Below are positions 7,991 through 17,225 of a stretch of DNA of 64,000 nucleotides, piece by piece. The translations under genes and the position numbers were made by a program. The stretch is from an uncultured Eubacteriales bacterium (GTDB taxonomy: Bacteria; Bacillota; Clostridia; Oscillospirales; Acutalibacteraceae): assembly GCA_934486895.1 (NCBI GenBank), contig CAKSQZ010000001.1, positions 186,001-250,000 of the forward strand, given 5' to 3'. Position 1 is the stretch's first letter; each line of letters begins with the position of its first letter. The notes beneath the pieces are model-generated. The model was given only the letters and a program-made list of their open reading frames with translations. It made no database searches and had not been told where the DNA came from.

Positions 7991-9424
7991 TCAGCCGTTT
8001 AACTGCTCTGAAATAATGCCGAAAAATTTATCTTTTCGGTTCAATATTTCGTTAAATCCGCTGATATATTCATAAGGATACTTATAATTAAAAACCCTTT
8101 TTATATCGCCCGCACCGACCGCTTTGGACGACGCACCCGCGCCGACTGCAACAACTGTCTGCAATTCCTCCATTATGAGCATATTATAAAGCCCTTCAAA
8201 ATGCGGCATACTCCACCCGACATTTTCAAGATTGCCCGTCTGGCGGCTCTGGCGATACATATAATAAGGAAAATAGCCCGAATCATACATTTTTTCACGC
8301 GAATACTCTATCATTTTGTCAACATCGGAGCGCCGAGCATTAAACTGCGCTTCTCCGCTTTCCGTTGCAGACGCACTTCGCTTGACCGACAGGGTGTGAA
8401 CGGTGACGCATTCGGGTGCAAGATCGATTATGCGATCAAGCGTGCGCTCGAAATCCTGCTCATTTTCGCCGGTGAGCCCTGCTATAAGATCAGTGTTGAT
8501 ATTATTAAAACCGAGTGAACGAGCAATAGAAAAGCTGTTGTAAAACTGCCCTACCGTGTGCGCTCTGCCTATTCGTTTGAGCGTTTCATCGCTGAGTGTC
8601 TGCGGATTTATGCTGATGCGGTTAGCACCCATCGACTTTATCTCGCGCAGTTTTTTTGCTGTGATAGTGTCGGGGCGGCCTGCCTCAACAGTGTATTCCC
8701 GAAGGCTCGATGTATCGGCATTTTTCCTGATAGCCTTATCGATAAGACTGAGCATACCGTCATCGAGTGCGGTAGGTGTGCCGCCGCCGAAATAGACGGT
8801 TTGCAGTTTCAGCCCAAGGGAATTGGCGAGCGCCATGGTGTGCTCGATCTCCTTGCAGAGCAGCTCAACATATTCGGGGATCAGCTTTGCGGAATGAGCG
8901 ACATCATGCGAGATAAAAGAGCAATAAGAACAGCGGCTTTTGCAAAACGGGATCGATACATACAAATTATAGCCCATCGGGTCGAACGAATCGAGCAGAC
9001 TGTCCTGTATACGCATGGTCTGGTATGCCAAGGTCAGCTTATGATTTGAGACGAGCATTTCATTTCGCATTATATCGAGTGCTTTTGAAAGCCCGTGCTT
9101 TACGATGAGGGTTCTCAAAAGCTTTGTCGGGCGGACGCCTGTGAGCATTCCCCAGTCCGGCTTGATACCGGTGATCTCCGACAAAATCAGAAAGATCATT
9201 CTGCAAAGCGACAATTCATCATTGCCGCTTTTTTCACATTTATCCGAGTATATTTTATTATTGTATTCTATCGAGACGCGCAGATCCGCTCCCGATGAAT
9301 CGGCGGCGATATTCATAAAATCGCCGCGCTCGTTTTCCCTGATCTTCTGATCGGGGAAAAATATCATTATAATGTTTTCTGTTTCGTATTTAAAACTGTT
9401 TCCTATAAGACTGAGTCCTATCAT
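7991..9424 (-). CDS. hemZ: Radical-SAM coproporphyrinogen III dehydrogenase-like protein HemZ
   Basis: Radical SAM protein of 477 residues. After a poorly conserved N-terminal domain (about 1-155), the CxxxCxxC motif CKSRCSYCSF (about 161-170) binds the 4Fe-4S cluster, followed by GGGTPTALDD. This two-part arrangement is that of HemZ, proposed to oxidise coproporphyrinogen III without oxygen. No other haem gene is nearby, so its real substrate is uncertain. The ATG overlaps the TGA of the upstream MBL gene (ATGA). Confidence 0.85.
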   Translation of the reverse strand: MIGLSLIGNSFKYETENIIMIFFPDQKIRENERGDFMNIAADSSGADLRVSIEYNNKIYSDKCEKSGNDELSLCRMIFLILSEITGIKPDWGMLTGVRPTKLLRTLIVKHGLSKALDIMRNEMLVSNHKLTLAYQTMRIQDSLLDSFDPMGYNLYVSIPFCKSRCSYCSFISHDVAHSAKLIPEYVELLCKEIEHTMALANSLGLKLQTVYFGGGTPTALDDGMLSLIDKAIRKNADTSSLREYTVEAGRPDTITAKKLREIKSMGANRISINPQTLSDETLKRIGRAHTVGQFYNSFSIARSLGFNNINTDLIAGLTGENEQDFERTLDRIIDLAPECVTVHTLSVKRSASATESGEAQFNARRSDVDKMIEYSREKMYDSGYFPYYMYRQSRQTGNLENVGWSMPHFEGLYNMLIMEELQTVVAVGAGASSKAVGAGDIKRVFNYKYPYEYISGFNEILNRKDKFFGIISEQLNG

Positions 9425-10044
9425 ATTATCTCCGCCATTGGGTTATATGTACGCTCCCTGTCGAGCGTTGTTGTTTCGCCGTGTCCCGGGTAGACGAGGA
9501 GATCGCCTTTCAGCCCGAACAGCCGCTTGACCGACTTTATCATCATTGCCGAAGAGCCGCTCGGAAAATCCATTCTGCCGACACCCATCGAAAACAATGT
9601 GTCGCCTGAAAATATAATGTCGCCGCACTGAAAGCAGACCGAGCCGTCGGTATGTCCGGGTGTGTGCAGAACTTTAAACTCGCTGCCGCCGAGTGTGATC
9701 ACATCGCGGTCATAAACAAACCGATCCGCCCGATGCGGTTCGAACGGCTGATCGTAAAGTCCGAGATAGTCATAAAGGCTTTCATAGGAGCTGTTCAGCC
9801 GATTTGCCTCATTTTTATGGCAGATAAGCTTTGTGTTTTCCTGCTTTATCGCGGAAATGCCCATTATGTGATCCGCATGTGCGTGAGTGAGCAGTATATA
9901 TGCGATTTCCCTGCCGCAAACAGCGTCTTTCAAGGCTTTGCAGTCGTAAGCCGGATCGATAACGGCACACTGCCCGGAACTTTCATCTGTGCAGACATAG
10001 CAATTCGTCGGCATCGGGCCGATCGTGAGTGTTGTAACTTCCAT
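9421..10044 (-). CDS. MBL-fold metallohydrolase (glyoxalase II-like)
   Basis: 207 residues with the metal-binding motif THAHADHI (about 54-61, HxHxDH), later metal ligands in HTPGHTDGS (about 131-139), SGDTLF and PGHGETT (about 185-191). The length and order of motifs are those of short hydroxyacylglutathione-hydrolase-like enzymes common in clostridia. Translationally coupled to hemZ and two bases after the lipoprotein gene, so a three-gene unit is probable. Confidence 0.88.
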   Translation of the reverse strand: MEVTTLTIGPMPTNCYVCTDESSGQCAVIDPAYDCKALKDAVCGREIAYILLTHAHADHIMGISAIKQENTKLICHKNEANRLNSSYESLYDYLGLYDQPFEPHRADRFVYDRDVITLGGSEFKVLHTPGHTDGSVCFQCGDIIFSGDTLFSMGVGRMDFPSGSSAMMIKSVKRLFGLKGDLLVYPGHGETTTLDRERTYNPMAEII

Positions 10045-10046
10045 AA

Positions 10047-10688
10047 TCAGCCGCCGAATCCGGTGTAGATAGTCGTATCGGTGAGGACGATCATCGAAAG
10101 AATGTCATCGGTCACGATAAAGTCGAGCCGCTTTGTGCCGAAATTATAAGTAAGGCGTTCGGCTTTTTCGCCGCCCATCATAAAGAACTTCTGATCATCG
10201 GGCACATCTTCGCTTTTCTGAGGTTCGCCGAGCGATGCGATGATGTCGGATCTGAAATTAAGATTGCATTTAAAGCCGTAAGCCGTGTCGGAAGCGACCA
10301 TTATCGCAACACCTTCGCTGTCCTTACCGTTGACGGTGAAAAACTGCATATCTTTATACATAAATCGGGTGAGCCTTGTGCCGAAAGTCTTTTCGAGATA
10401 AGTCTCGTCGGCAGGCTCGGCGGTCGGAGTTGATGAGTCTGCCTGCGATGCGGCAGCGCTCGGTGCCGTCGGATACTGCTCATAAATGCGATCGATAATA
10501 TCGCCGAGCTTTATTTTCGTGCAGTCCATTCTGCCGTCAGACGCGAGCAACGATACGCTATCAAGCGTTGCGACAGTCGTTCTCGGAGCAGTGGACCGAA
10601 CATCGGTATTTGTTTCGCCGCCGCCTGAGCAGGCACTTGCCGCCGCCGCTAAAACAACAGCGGTGATAAGGCATAAAACTTTTTTCAT
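10047..10688 (-). CDS. Hypothetical lipoprotein
   Basis: 213 residues with a lipoprotein signal (MKKVLCLITAVVLAAAASAC; lipobox ASAC with Cys20). A Ser/Thr-rich spacer follows and then a soluble domain of about 150 residues with motifs LGDIIDRIYEQYPT and GTKRLDFIVTDD. I do not recognise the family. The ATG at 10686-10688 lies behind AGGGGGAAC; a GTG immediately before it is less likely. First gene of the unit with the MBL hydrolase and hemZ; it follows pncB after a 12-bp gap. Confidence 0.75.
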   Translation of the reverse strand: MKKVLCLITAVVLAAAASACSGGGETNTDVRSTAPRTTVATLDSVSLLASDGRMDCTKIKLGDIIDRIYEQYPTAPSAAASQADSSTPTAEPADETYLEKTFGTRLTRFMYKDMQFFTVNGKDSEGVAIMVASDTAYGFKCNLNFRSDIIASLGEPQKSEDVPDDQKFFMMGGEKAERLTYNFGTKRLDFIVTDDILSMIVLTDTTIYTGFGG

Positions 10689-10700
10689 CACAGTTCCCCC

Positions 10701-12158
10701 TTAATCCTTTTTATAGCCGGAAATATTCGAAATGATCTTTGTGCGTTCATCCCATAATTTCTGCGAAAGATCGACATAATAGGTGTGTGGATTTTCAAAA
10801 CGCTGAACCTCGTCCCAAATGGTTTCGATCTGCTGATCGCAGTATTCCCTGATCTCATCTACCTTCGGGGTCTTATAAACAAGCTCGCCCTTTTTAAACA
10901 CGGGAACATTCAGCGAACGCGCGATAAAGTCGGTAACGGTCTTGCGTTTCCAGACATGATCGGGGTCAAACAGCTCATAGGGCTTTGATTCATCGATCTT
11001 TTCATCGTGCATTGTGATAACATCGGCTATCGCTTTGCCGCTCACTTTATCAAAAAGACGCCACACCCTCTTGAAGCATGGAAGTGTTATTTTACCGACA
11101 TTATCCGAGAATTTGACCTTAGGAATAAGCTCGCCGTTTTCGTCCTCGATAGCGCACATTTTATAAACTCCGCCGAACACCGGATCGCTTGATGCGGTTA
11201 TAAGCCGTTCGCCGACACCGAATGAATCGACAGCCGCGCCCTCGATCAAAAGATCGCGGATAATATATTCATCGAGCGAATTGGAAGCGACTATCGCACA
11301 GTCGGGGTAGCCGGCATCGTCCAGCATTTTGCGCGCTTTTCTCGAAAGATAGGTTATATCGCCGCTGTCGATACGGATAGCACCGGGGCGGCAGCCGAGC
11401 GGTTTTAAAATATCGTTGAAACAACGGATCGCATTCGGAACACCTGATTTCAAGGTGTTGTAGGTATCAACAAGCAGTGTGCAGCTGTTCGGATAGAGCT
11501 TCGCATATTCGCAGAAAGCGGTGTATTCATCGGGAAAGCTCTGAACCCAGCTGTGAGCCATTGTGCCGAGGGCGGGAATGTTATAAAGCTCATCGCACAA
11601 GGTGCACGATGTGCCGCTGCAGCCCGCAATATATGCCGCTCTTGCGCCGTAGACCGACGCGTCTGCATTGTGAGCGCGGCGGGCACCGAACTCCATGACA
11701 GCTCTGCCCTGCGCGGCGCGGACAATACGGTTTGCCTTTGTTGCAATGAGCGACTGATGATTGATGCACATCAAAAGCATCGTTTCGATGATGACTGCCT
11801 GCACAAGCGGGCCTCTCACTGTCATTATCGGCTCTTTCGGGAAAACAGGCGTACCCTCGGGGACTGCCCAGACATCGCAGGAAAACTTGAAGTTTTTAAG
11901 GTATTCCAGAAATCCCTCGGAAAAGCCGCTCTTTTTGCGGAAATATTCTATATCATCATCGTCGAAATGCAGTTCACTCAGATATTCTATCGCCTGTTCG
12001 AGTCCCGCACAGACGGCAAAGCCGCCGTTGTCAGGCACACGGCGGAAAAATACATCAAACACCGCGATACGATCGGCAAGGCCTGCATTGAAAAAACCGT
12101 TTGCCATTGAAAATTCATAGTAATCCGACAAAACGGCAAGTTTATGTGTATCCTTCAT
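10701..12158 (-). CDS. pncB: Nicotinate phosphoribosyltransferase
   Basis: NAD salvage enzyme: nicotinate plus PRPP (with ATP) to nicotinate mononucleotide. 485 residues starting MKDTHKLAVLSDYYEFSMAN; contains the conserved active-site region GARRAHNADASVYGARAAYI (about 157-176) and the phosphate-binding RIDSGDITYLS (about 267-277). RBS CTGGAGG precedes the ATG. It acts in the same pathway as pncA and nadE near the other end of the window. Confidence 0.95.
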   Translation of the reverse strand: MKDTHKLAVLSDYYEFSMANGFFNAGLADRIAVFDVFFRRVPDNGGFAVCAGLEQAIEYLSELHFDDDDIEYFRKKSGFSEGFLEYLKNFKFSCDVWAVPEGTPVFPKEPIMTVRGPLVQAVIIETMLLMCINHQSLIATKANRIVRAAQGRAVMEFGARRAHNADASVYGARAAYIAGCSGTSCTLCDELYNIPALGTMAHSWVQSFPDEYTAFCEYAKLYPNSCTLLVDTYNTLKSGVPNAIRCFNDILKPLGCRPGAIRIDSGDITYLSRKARKMLDDAGYPDCAIVASNSLDEYIIRDLLIEGAAVDSFGVGERLITASSDPVFGGVYKMCAIEDENGELIPKVKFSDNVGKITLPCFKRVWRLFDKVSGKAIADVITMHDEKIDESKPYELFDPDHVWKRKTVTDFIARSLNVPVFKKGELVYKTPKVDEIREYCDQQIETIWDEVQRFENPHTYYVDLSQKLWDERTKIISNISGYKKD

Positions 12159-12190
12159 GGCTGATTCCTCCAGAGTTTTAAGCTATGTTT

Positions 12191-12219
12191 ATTGTACCAC
12201 ACAACCTCAAAAATTACAA
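12191..12219 (-). promoter_or_regulatory. Promoter of pncB
   Basis: Minus strand TTGTAA (12214-12219), 17-bp spacer, TACAAT (12191-12196). Nothing else recognisable lies in 12220-12335. Confidence 0.55.
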
Positions 12220-12335
12220 GCAGCTTGCAATAAAAGTATGCGAACACTGATTTTTATCCGGACAAAACGCATTTCGTTGTTACAATGTCTTTCCGGCTCA
12301 GTTGATCGGAATATTCGGTTCGCCGCTTATCACAG

Positions 12336-12365
12336 AAAAAGCGGCGGCACAATATGTGCCGCCGC
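12336..12365 (-). terminator. Terminator of the small conserved gene
   Basis: Perfect 10-bp stem GCGGCGGCAC / GTGCCGCCGC followed on the minus strand by a T5 tract. Confidence 0.85.
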
Positions 12366-12422
12366 AATCGTTTTTCAAATTGAATCAAGGCTTTGTTATC
12401 TTGCAAGCAAAGCCTTATCATC

Positions 12423-12695
12423 TTATTTTTTAAGGGCTCTCTCAAGCCAGACATATCCGAGATCCATAGCCTCGAAAAAGCCGTTTTTAACGCTCGACTT
12501 CACAGCGTTATCGCGCTCGGCGGTTTTGATAAGCTCAATCTTGATCTCTTTCGAGAGCTTTATATCGCCCGACTTGTCAGCGTCCAGCACTGTGAACCTA
12601 ACAGCAAATTCATCGTTCATATTGCCATAGTAGACCACATCGCCCGAACGCACGAGCGGTCTGCCCTTATATTCCAAAAACTTGCTTTCAGCCAT
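12423..12695 (-). CDS. Conserved small protein of unknown function
   Basis: 90 residues starting MAESKFLEYKGRPLVRSGDV, with a second conserved-looking block IYYGNMNDEFAVRF. This resembles a short soluble protein found throughout clostridia without assigned function. The ATG at 12693-12695 has AAAGGAG seven bases upstream; the longer upstream frame lacks an RBS. Has its own terminator. No partner gene suggests a role. Confidence 0.7.
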   Translation of the reverse strand: MAESKFLEYKGRPLVRSGDVVYYGNMNDEFAVRFTVLDADKSGDIKLSKEIKIELIKTAERDNAVKSSVKNGFFEAMDLGYVWLERALKK

Positions 12696-12781
12696 GCAAA
12701 ATTCTCCTTTACAAATATCTTTTCTCAAATACTAAATAATATTATAGCATAAGAGCGTCGTTTTGTAAAGGGATTTTCGGC

Positions 12782-13099
12782 TTATTTGCCGATGATCGCG
12801 AGCAGCTCTTCTTTTGACTGCAAACCGACCGATTTTGCGGCAACTTCTCCGTTTTTAATGACAACAAATGTCGGAATACTGACAATCCCGAAGCTTTGCG
12901 CAAGCGAAAGATCATCGTCAACATTGATTTTGCCGACTTTAAAGCCCTCAGCTTCATCGGCGATCTCATCGACGACCGGCGCCATCATTTTGCAAGGGCC
13001 GCACCAAGTCGCCCAAAAATCGAGCAGCACCGGAACATCGGAGCTTTTTACCTCGGAATCATAATTCTCAGCTGTAACAGTTAAAACTTTTTCAGACAT
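12782..13099 (-). CDS. trxA: Thioredoxin
   Basis: Cytoplasmic disulfide reductase of 105 residues with the active site WATWCGPCK (about 28-36) and cis-Pro region VSIPTFVV. Start is the ATG at 13097-13099, six bases after AAAGGTG. It lies five bases downstream of a ferredoxin-thioredoxin reductase catalytic subunit, implying that this thioredoxin takes electrons from ferredoxin rather than NADPH. Confidence 0.95.
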   Translation of the reverse strand: MSEKVLTVTAENYDSEVKSSDVPVLLDFWATWCGPCKMMAPVVDEIADEAEGFKVGKINVDDDLSLAQSFGIVSIPTFVVIKNGEVAAKSVGLQSKEELLAIIGK

Positions 13100-13104
13100 A
13101 GCAC

Positions 13105-13302
13105 TCACCTTTCTTTATAATAAAGCCTGCAATGGCAATATCCCTCAAAATTCGGATCGCTGACTTTATCGCGAAAATCCTTGCACATACATTTTGTATC
13201 CTCGCTGCGTTCAAGCAGGCACGGGCAGTATCCGCCGGTGCGCTTTAGTCCTTCCTTTACCGTTTTGACGACCTCGGTATTTTCATTAAGCCTAACCTTC
13301 AA
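13105..13302 (-). CDS. Ferredoxin-thioredoxin reductase, catalytic subunit-like
   Basis: 65 residues. Six cysteines form three CxC pairs: GYCPCLLERS, DTKCMCKDF and GYCHCRLYY. This is the signature of the catalytic chain, where four cysteines hold a 4Fe-4S cluster and two form the active disulfide. Spacing is CPC-x9-CMC-x15-CHC, unlike the plant/cyanobacterial x16/x8 but like bacterial forms. Start set at TTG (13300-13302), eight bases after GGAGG; an upstream ATG lacks an RBS. Operon with trxA; no variable subunit gene is visible. Confidence 0.8.
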   Translation of the reverse strand: MKVRLNENTEVVKTVKEGLKRTGGYCPCLLERSEDTKCMCKDFRDKVSDPNFEGYCHCRLYYKER

Positions 13303-13400
13303 GATTTTCACCTCCGTTTTCTTTATTGTACACCAAATCAGTCTATTTTTCAACCAAATGTATCAATAAAATTGTTGCCGAAAATTTTTCTAATATTTTA

Positions 13401-13434
13401 AAAAAACGAACCCCGTCAAAATTGACGGGGTTCG
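13401..13434 (-). terminator. Terminator of the PFOR gene
   Basis: CGAACCCCGTCAA / TTGACGGGGTTCG stem, T6 on the minus strand, immediately after the PFOR stop. Confidence 0.9.
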
Positions 13435-13457
13435 GATCGATTAAGATCGGATGAGGA

Positions 13458-16400
13458 TCAGTCCTCGTAGAGCTTATGACGATTCTTGAGCTGTTCATAC
13501 TTCGCCTTAGCGTCCTTCTCTGCCTTAGCAAAGAGGTTTTCTGCCTTCTCGGGGAATGCGCGCTTGAGCGAGCTGTAACGAACTTCGTTGAGAATGAACT
13601 CCTGATAGTCCTTAGTCGGCTCTTTGCTGTCGAGAGTGAAGGGCTTCTCGCTGTCCGGATTGAATCTGAACAGATTCCAGTAGCCTGCCGCAACAGCGTT
13701 CTTCTCCTCGGTCTGAGCGATCGACATACCGCCCTTGATACCGTGGTTGATACACGGAGCATAAGCGATAACGATTGACGGGCCGTGATATGCTTCAGCC
13801 TCAGCGAGAGCCTTGATGCACTGGTTGTAATCAGCACCCATAGCAACCTGAGCAACATATACATAGCCGTAGCTCATTGCGATCGAAGCGAGATCCTTCT
13901 TCTTAACAACCTTACCGGAAGCTGCGAACTGAGCAATAGCACCGGTAGGAGTAGCCTTGGAAGCCTGACCGCCTGTGTTGGAGTAAACCTCTGTATCGAA
14001 TACGAGAACATTAACGTCTTCGCCGGATGCGAGAACATGATCAAGTCCGCCGTAACCGATATCGTAAGCCCAACCGTCGCCGCCGAAGATCCACTGTGAC
14101 TTCTTAGCGAGGAAATCGCCGTCGGCGATAATAGCCTCAACATCAGCCTTGAGCTCGTCCTTCGGATCGGCAGCCTTGAGAGCCGCGAGGTAATCAGCAG
14201 CAGCCTTCTTGTTTGCGCCGCTGTCGTTGAATGTCTCGATCCATGCCTTTGCAGCCTCGACTACATCGCCGCCGCAATCGCATTTTTCGATGATGTTGTT
14301 AGTGTGAGTGAGCAGTCTCTCACGCATAGCCTTCTGGGCCATTGCCATACCGTAACCGAACTCGGCGTTGTCCTCAAACAGGGAGTTAGCCCAAGCCGGA
14401 CCGTGACCCTCTTTGTTGACGGTGTACGGAGTAGACGGTGACGAACCGCCCCAGATAGAGGAGCAGCCTGTTGCGTTGGCAATGTACATTCTGTCGCCGA
14501 AGAGCTGAGTCGCGAGCTTAGCATACGGTGTCTCACCGCAGCCTGCGCAAGCGCCGGAGAACTCGAGCAGCGGCTGTTTGAACTGGCTTCCCTTAACGGT
14601 TGTTTCCTTGAATTTAGCAGCAACCTCAGGTTTCTCATCGAGCTTGACGCCCATATCAAAGACTTCCTGCTGATCGAGCTGACCTTCAAGCGGCTTCATT
14701 GTGAGAGCCTTTTCGCCCTTGAAGCCGGGGCATACATTAGCGCAAGAGCCGCAGCCTGTGCAGTCGAGCACGGAAACGGTCATAGCGAACTTGTAGCCGG
14801 GCATACCTGTCATATCTTTAGTCTTAGTCTGAGCCGGAGCAGCGGCTGTTTCATCCTCGGTCATAGCAACCGGACGGATACAAGCGTGCGGGCAGACATA
14901 AGAGCAGAAGTTACACTGAATGCAGTTCTGCGGGTTCCATTCCGGAACATTAACAGCGATACCGCGCTTCTCAAATGCCGAAGAGCCGAGCGGAACTTCA
15001 CCGTCTGCATCGTTAACAAATGCGGATACAGGGAGATCGTTGCCGCGCTGAGCATTGATCGGGGTGAGGATGTTGTTGACATAGTCGAGCAGTCTGTTGC
15101 CGCCGAGCTTGTTGTGAGCAGTTTCAGCGCCCTCGGTTGTAGTCGCCCAGTCAGCCGGAACATCGACCTTAACTGCACCTACAATACCGCGATCGATAGC
15201 GTCATAGTTCATCTGAACGATCTTGTCGCCCTTCTTGCCGTAGGACTTCTTAGCAGCAGCCTTCATCAGGTCAACAGCTGTCTCAGCCGGAATGATACCC
15301 GAAAGCTTGAAGAATGCCGACTGGAGGATCGTGTTGATACGGCCGCCCAGACCAAGTTCCATAGCGATGTGTGTAGCGTCGATCGTGTAGAACTGAATGT
15401 TGTTCTTAGCGATATAATTCTTAACCTTAGCCGGCAGGTGCTTCGAAAGAGCTTCTGTATCCCAGGAGCAGTTGAGCAGGAATGTGCCGTTCGGTTTGAT
15501 ATCCTCAACAATATCGTACTTATCCATGTACGACGGGTTGTGACAAGCAACGAAGTCAGCCTGGTTGATAAGGTATGTCGATTTGATCGGAGTCTTACCG
15601 AAACGCAGGTGGGAAATAGTTACACCGCCCGACTTCTTGGAGTCGTAAGCGAAGTAGCCCTGAGCGTACATATCGGTGTTATCGCCGATGATTTTGATCG
15701 AGTTCTTGTTAGCGCCGACAGTACCGTCAGAGCCGAGACCCCAGAACTTGCAGGCATGTGTGCCTTCCGGAGCTGTTGCGGGCTCGCCCTTAACTTCGAG
15801 CGACAGGCCTGTAACATCGTCGTCGATACCGATAGTGAAGCGCTCTTTAGCGTCGGAAGCGCCCATATTGTCATAAACAGCAACGATCTGACCCGGAGTT
15901 GTATCCTTAGAACCGAGGCCGTATCTGCCGGAGTAAACCTTAGCGTCCTTCTTGTCCGAACCGAACAGGGAAGCAACAACATCGAGGTAAAGCGGTTCGC
16001 CGATCGAGCCGGGCTCCTTTGTTCTGTCGAGAACAGAGATGTATTTAGCTGTGGACGGGATAGCAGCAAGCAGGTGCTTTGTGGAGAACGGTCTGTAAAG
16101 ATGAACTTTAACAAGACCGACTTTCTCACCCTTTGCAGCGAGATAATCGATAGTCTCTTCGATAGTCTCGCAGACCGAACCCATAGCGATGATGACTTTC
16201 TCCGCGTCGGGTGCGCCGTAGTAGTTGAAGAGCTTGTAGTCTGTGCCGATCTTAGCGTTCACCTTGTTCAGATAGTCCTCGGTAACGCCTACGATCTCGT
16301 CATAGTACTTGTTGCAAGCCTCTCTTGCCTGGAAGAAGATATCCGGGTTCTGAGCGGTACCGCGCTGTGCCGGATGCTCAGGGTTGAGCGAACGGCGGCG

Positions 16401-17009
16401 GAATGCGGCAACAGCATCTTTATCGAGCAGATCGTCAAGATCTTTATAATCCCAAACTTCGATCTTCTGGATCTCGTGCGAAGTACGGAAACCGTCGAAG
16501 AAATGGATAAACGGAACTCTGCCTTTGATCGTGGACAGATGAGCTACTGCTGCGAGATCCATAGCCTCCTGCGGGCTGTTGGAGCAAAGCATAGCGTAGC
16601 CGGTCTGACGGCAGGCATATACATCGGAGTGGTCGCCGAAAATGTTCAGAGCGTGGGAAGCAACGCAGCGAGCGGATACATGAATAACGCTCGGAAGCAG
16701 TTCGCCTGCCATTTTGTACATATTCGGGATCATAAGAAGAAGTCCCTGCGAAGCGGTGTAGGTGGTTGTGAGCGCACCGGCTGTCAGCGAGCCGTGAACA
16801 GCACCTGCTGCGCCGCCTTCGGACTGCATTTCGGAAATGCGAACTTCCTGACCGAACAGGTTTTTAGTGCCTGCAACAGCCATCTTGTCGGTTTCCTCTG
16901 CCATTACCGAAGAGGGAGTGATGGGGTAGATCGCGGCGACATCAGTGAACGCATACGAAGCGTACGCGGTAGCGCTGTTACCGTCCATGGTCTTCATTTT
17001 TCTTGCCAT
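13458..17009 (-). CDS. nifJ: Pyruvate:ferredoxin (flavodoxin) oxidoreductase
   Basis: Converts pyruvate plus CoA to acetyl-CoA, CO2 and reduced ferredoxin. The 1183 residues contain all domains of the homodimeric enzyme: pyrimidine-binding (SATAYASYAFTDVAAIYPIT near the N-terminus), transketolase-C, gamma domain, a 2x4Fe-4S domain (CIQCNFCSYVCPHACIRP and CTGCGSCANVCPG, about residues 685-760) and the TPP domain with proximal cluster (CAGCGETPYAKL). Start is the ATG at 17007-17009, nine bases after AGGAGG; the frame extends upstream without RBS. Monocistronic. Confidence 0.97.
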   Translation of the reverse strand: MARKMKTMDGNSATAYASYAFTDVAAIYPITPSSVMAEETDKMAVAGTKNLFGQEVRISEMQSEGGAAGAVHGSLTAGALTTTYTASQGLLLMIPNMYKMAGELLPSVIHVSARCVASHALNIFGDHSDVYACRQTGYAMLCSNSPQEAMDLAAVAHLSTIKGRVPFIHFFDGFRTSHEIQKIEVWDYKDLDDLLDKDAVAAFRRRSLNPEHPAQRGTAQNPDIFFQAREACNKYYDEIVGVTEDYLNKVNAKIGTDYKLFNYYGAPDAEKVIIAMGSVCETIEETIDYLAAKGEKVGLVKVHLYRPFSTKHLLAAIPSTAKYISVLDRTKEPGSIGEPLYLDVVASLFGSDKKDAKVYSGRYGLGSKDTTPGQIVAVYDNMGASDAKERFTIGIDDDVTGLSLEVKGEPATAPEGTHACKFWGLGSDGTVGANKNSIKIIGDNTDMYAQGYFAYDSKKSGGVTISHLRFGKTPIKSTYLINQADFVACHNPSYMDKYDIVEDIKPNGTFLLNCSWDTEALSKHLPAKVKNYIAKNNIQFYTIDATHIAMELGLGGRINTILQSAFFKLSGIIPAETAVDLMKAAAKKSYGKKGDKIVQMNYDAIDRGIVGAVKVDVPADWATTTEGAETAHNKLGGNRLLDYVNNILTPINAQRGNDLPVSAFVNDADGEVPLGSSAFEKRGIAVNVPEWNPQNCIQCNFCSYVCPHACIRPVAMTEDETAAAPAQTKTKDMTGMPGYKFAMTVSVLDCTGCGSCANVCPGFKGEKALTMKPLEGQLDQQEVFDMGVKLDEKPEVAAKFKETTVKGSQFKQPLLEFSGACAGCGETPYAKLATQLFGDRMYIANATGCSSIWGGSSPSTPYTVNKEGHGPAWANSLFEDNAEFGYGMAMAQKAMRERLLTHTNNIIEKCDCGGDVVEAAKAWIETFNDSGANKKAAADYLAALKAADPKDELKADVEAIIADGDFLAKKSQWIFGGDGWAYDIGYGGLDHVLASGEDVNVLVFDTEVYSNTGGQASKATPTGAIAQFAASGKVVKKKDLASIAMSYGYVYVAQVAMGADYNQCIKALAEAEAYHGPSIVIAYAPCINHGIKGGMSIAQTEEKNAVAAGYWNLFRFNPDSEKPFTLDSKEPTKDYQEFILNEVRYSSLKRAFPEKAENLFAKAEKDAKAKYEQLKNRHKLYED

Positions 17010-17087
17010 TTTCGTAATCCTCCTGATTCTAACTTGAATACCGAATGTTAAATAAATAACGATACGATCCAATATTCATACATATTC

Positions 17088-17116
17088 ATTTTATCACCGT
17101 TAAGCCCTGTTGTAAA
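17088..17116 (-). promoter_or_regulatory. Promoter of the PFOR gene
   Basis: Minus strand TTTACA (17111-17116), 17-bp spacer, TAAAAT (17088-17093), about 80 bp upstream of the ATG. Confidence 0.65.
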
Positions 17117-17225
17117 GAGGAAAATTGTAAAAAAACATGTTTTTTCGGCATAGCGCAAAAACGGCGGCAAACAGCGGATATTTATCCTGACTGTCTGCCG
17201 CCCGAATATAGTTTTCGTAGTTATT

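Noticed and set aside
14886..17051. 721-codon open frame antisense to PFOR
   Set aside because: Shadow of a highly biased coding sequence; the minus-strand PFOR is certain from its motifs.
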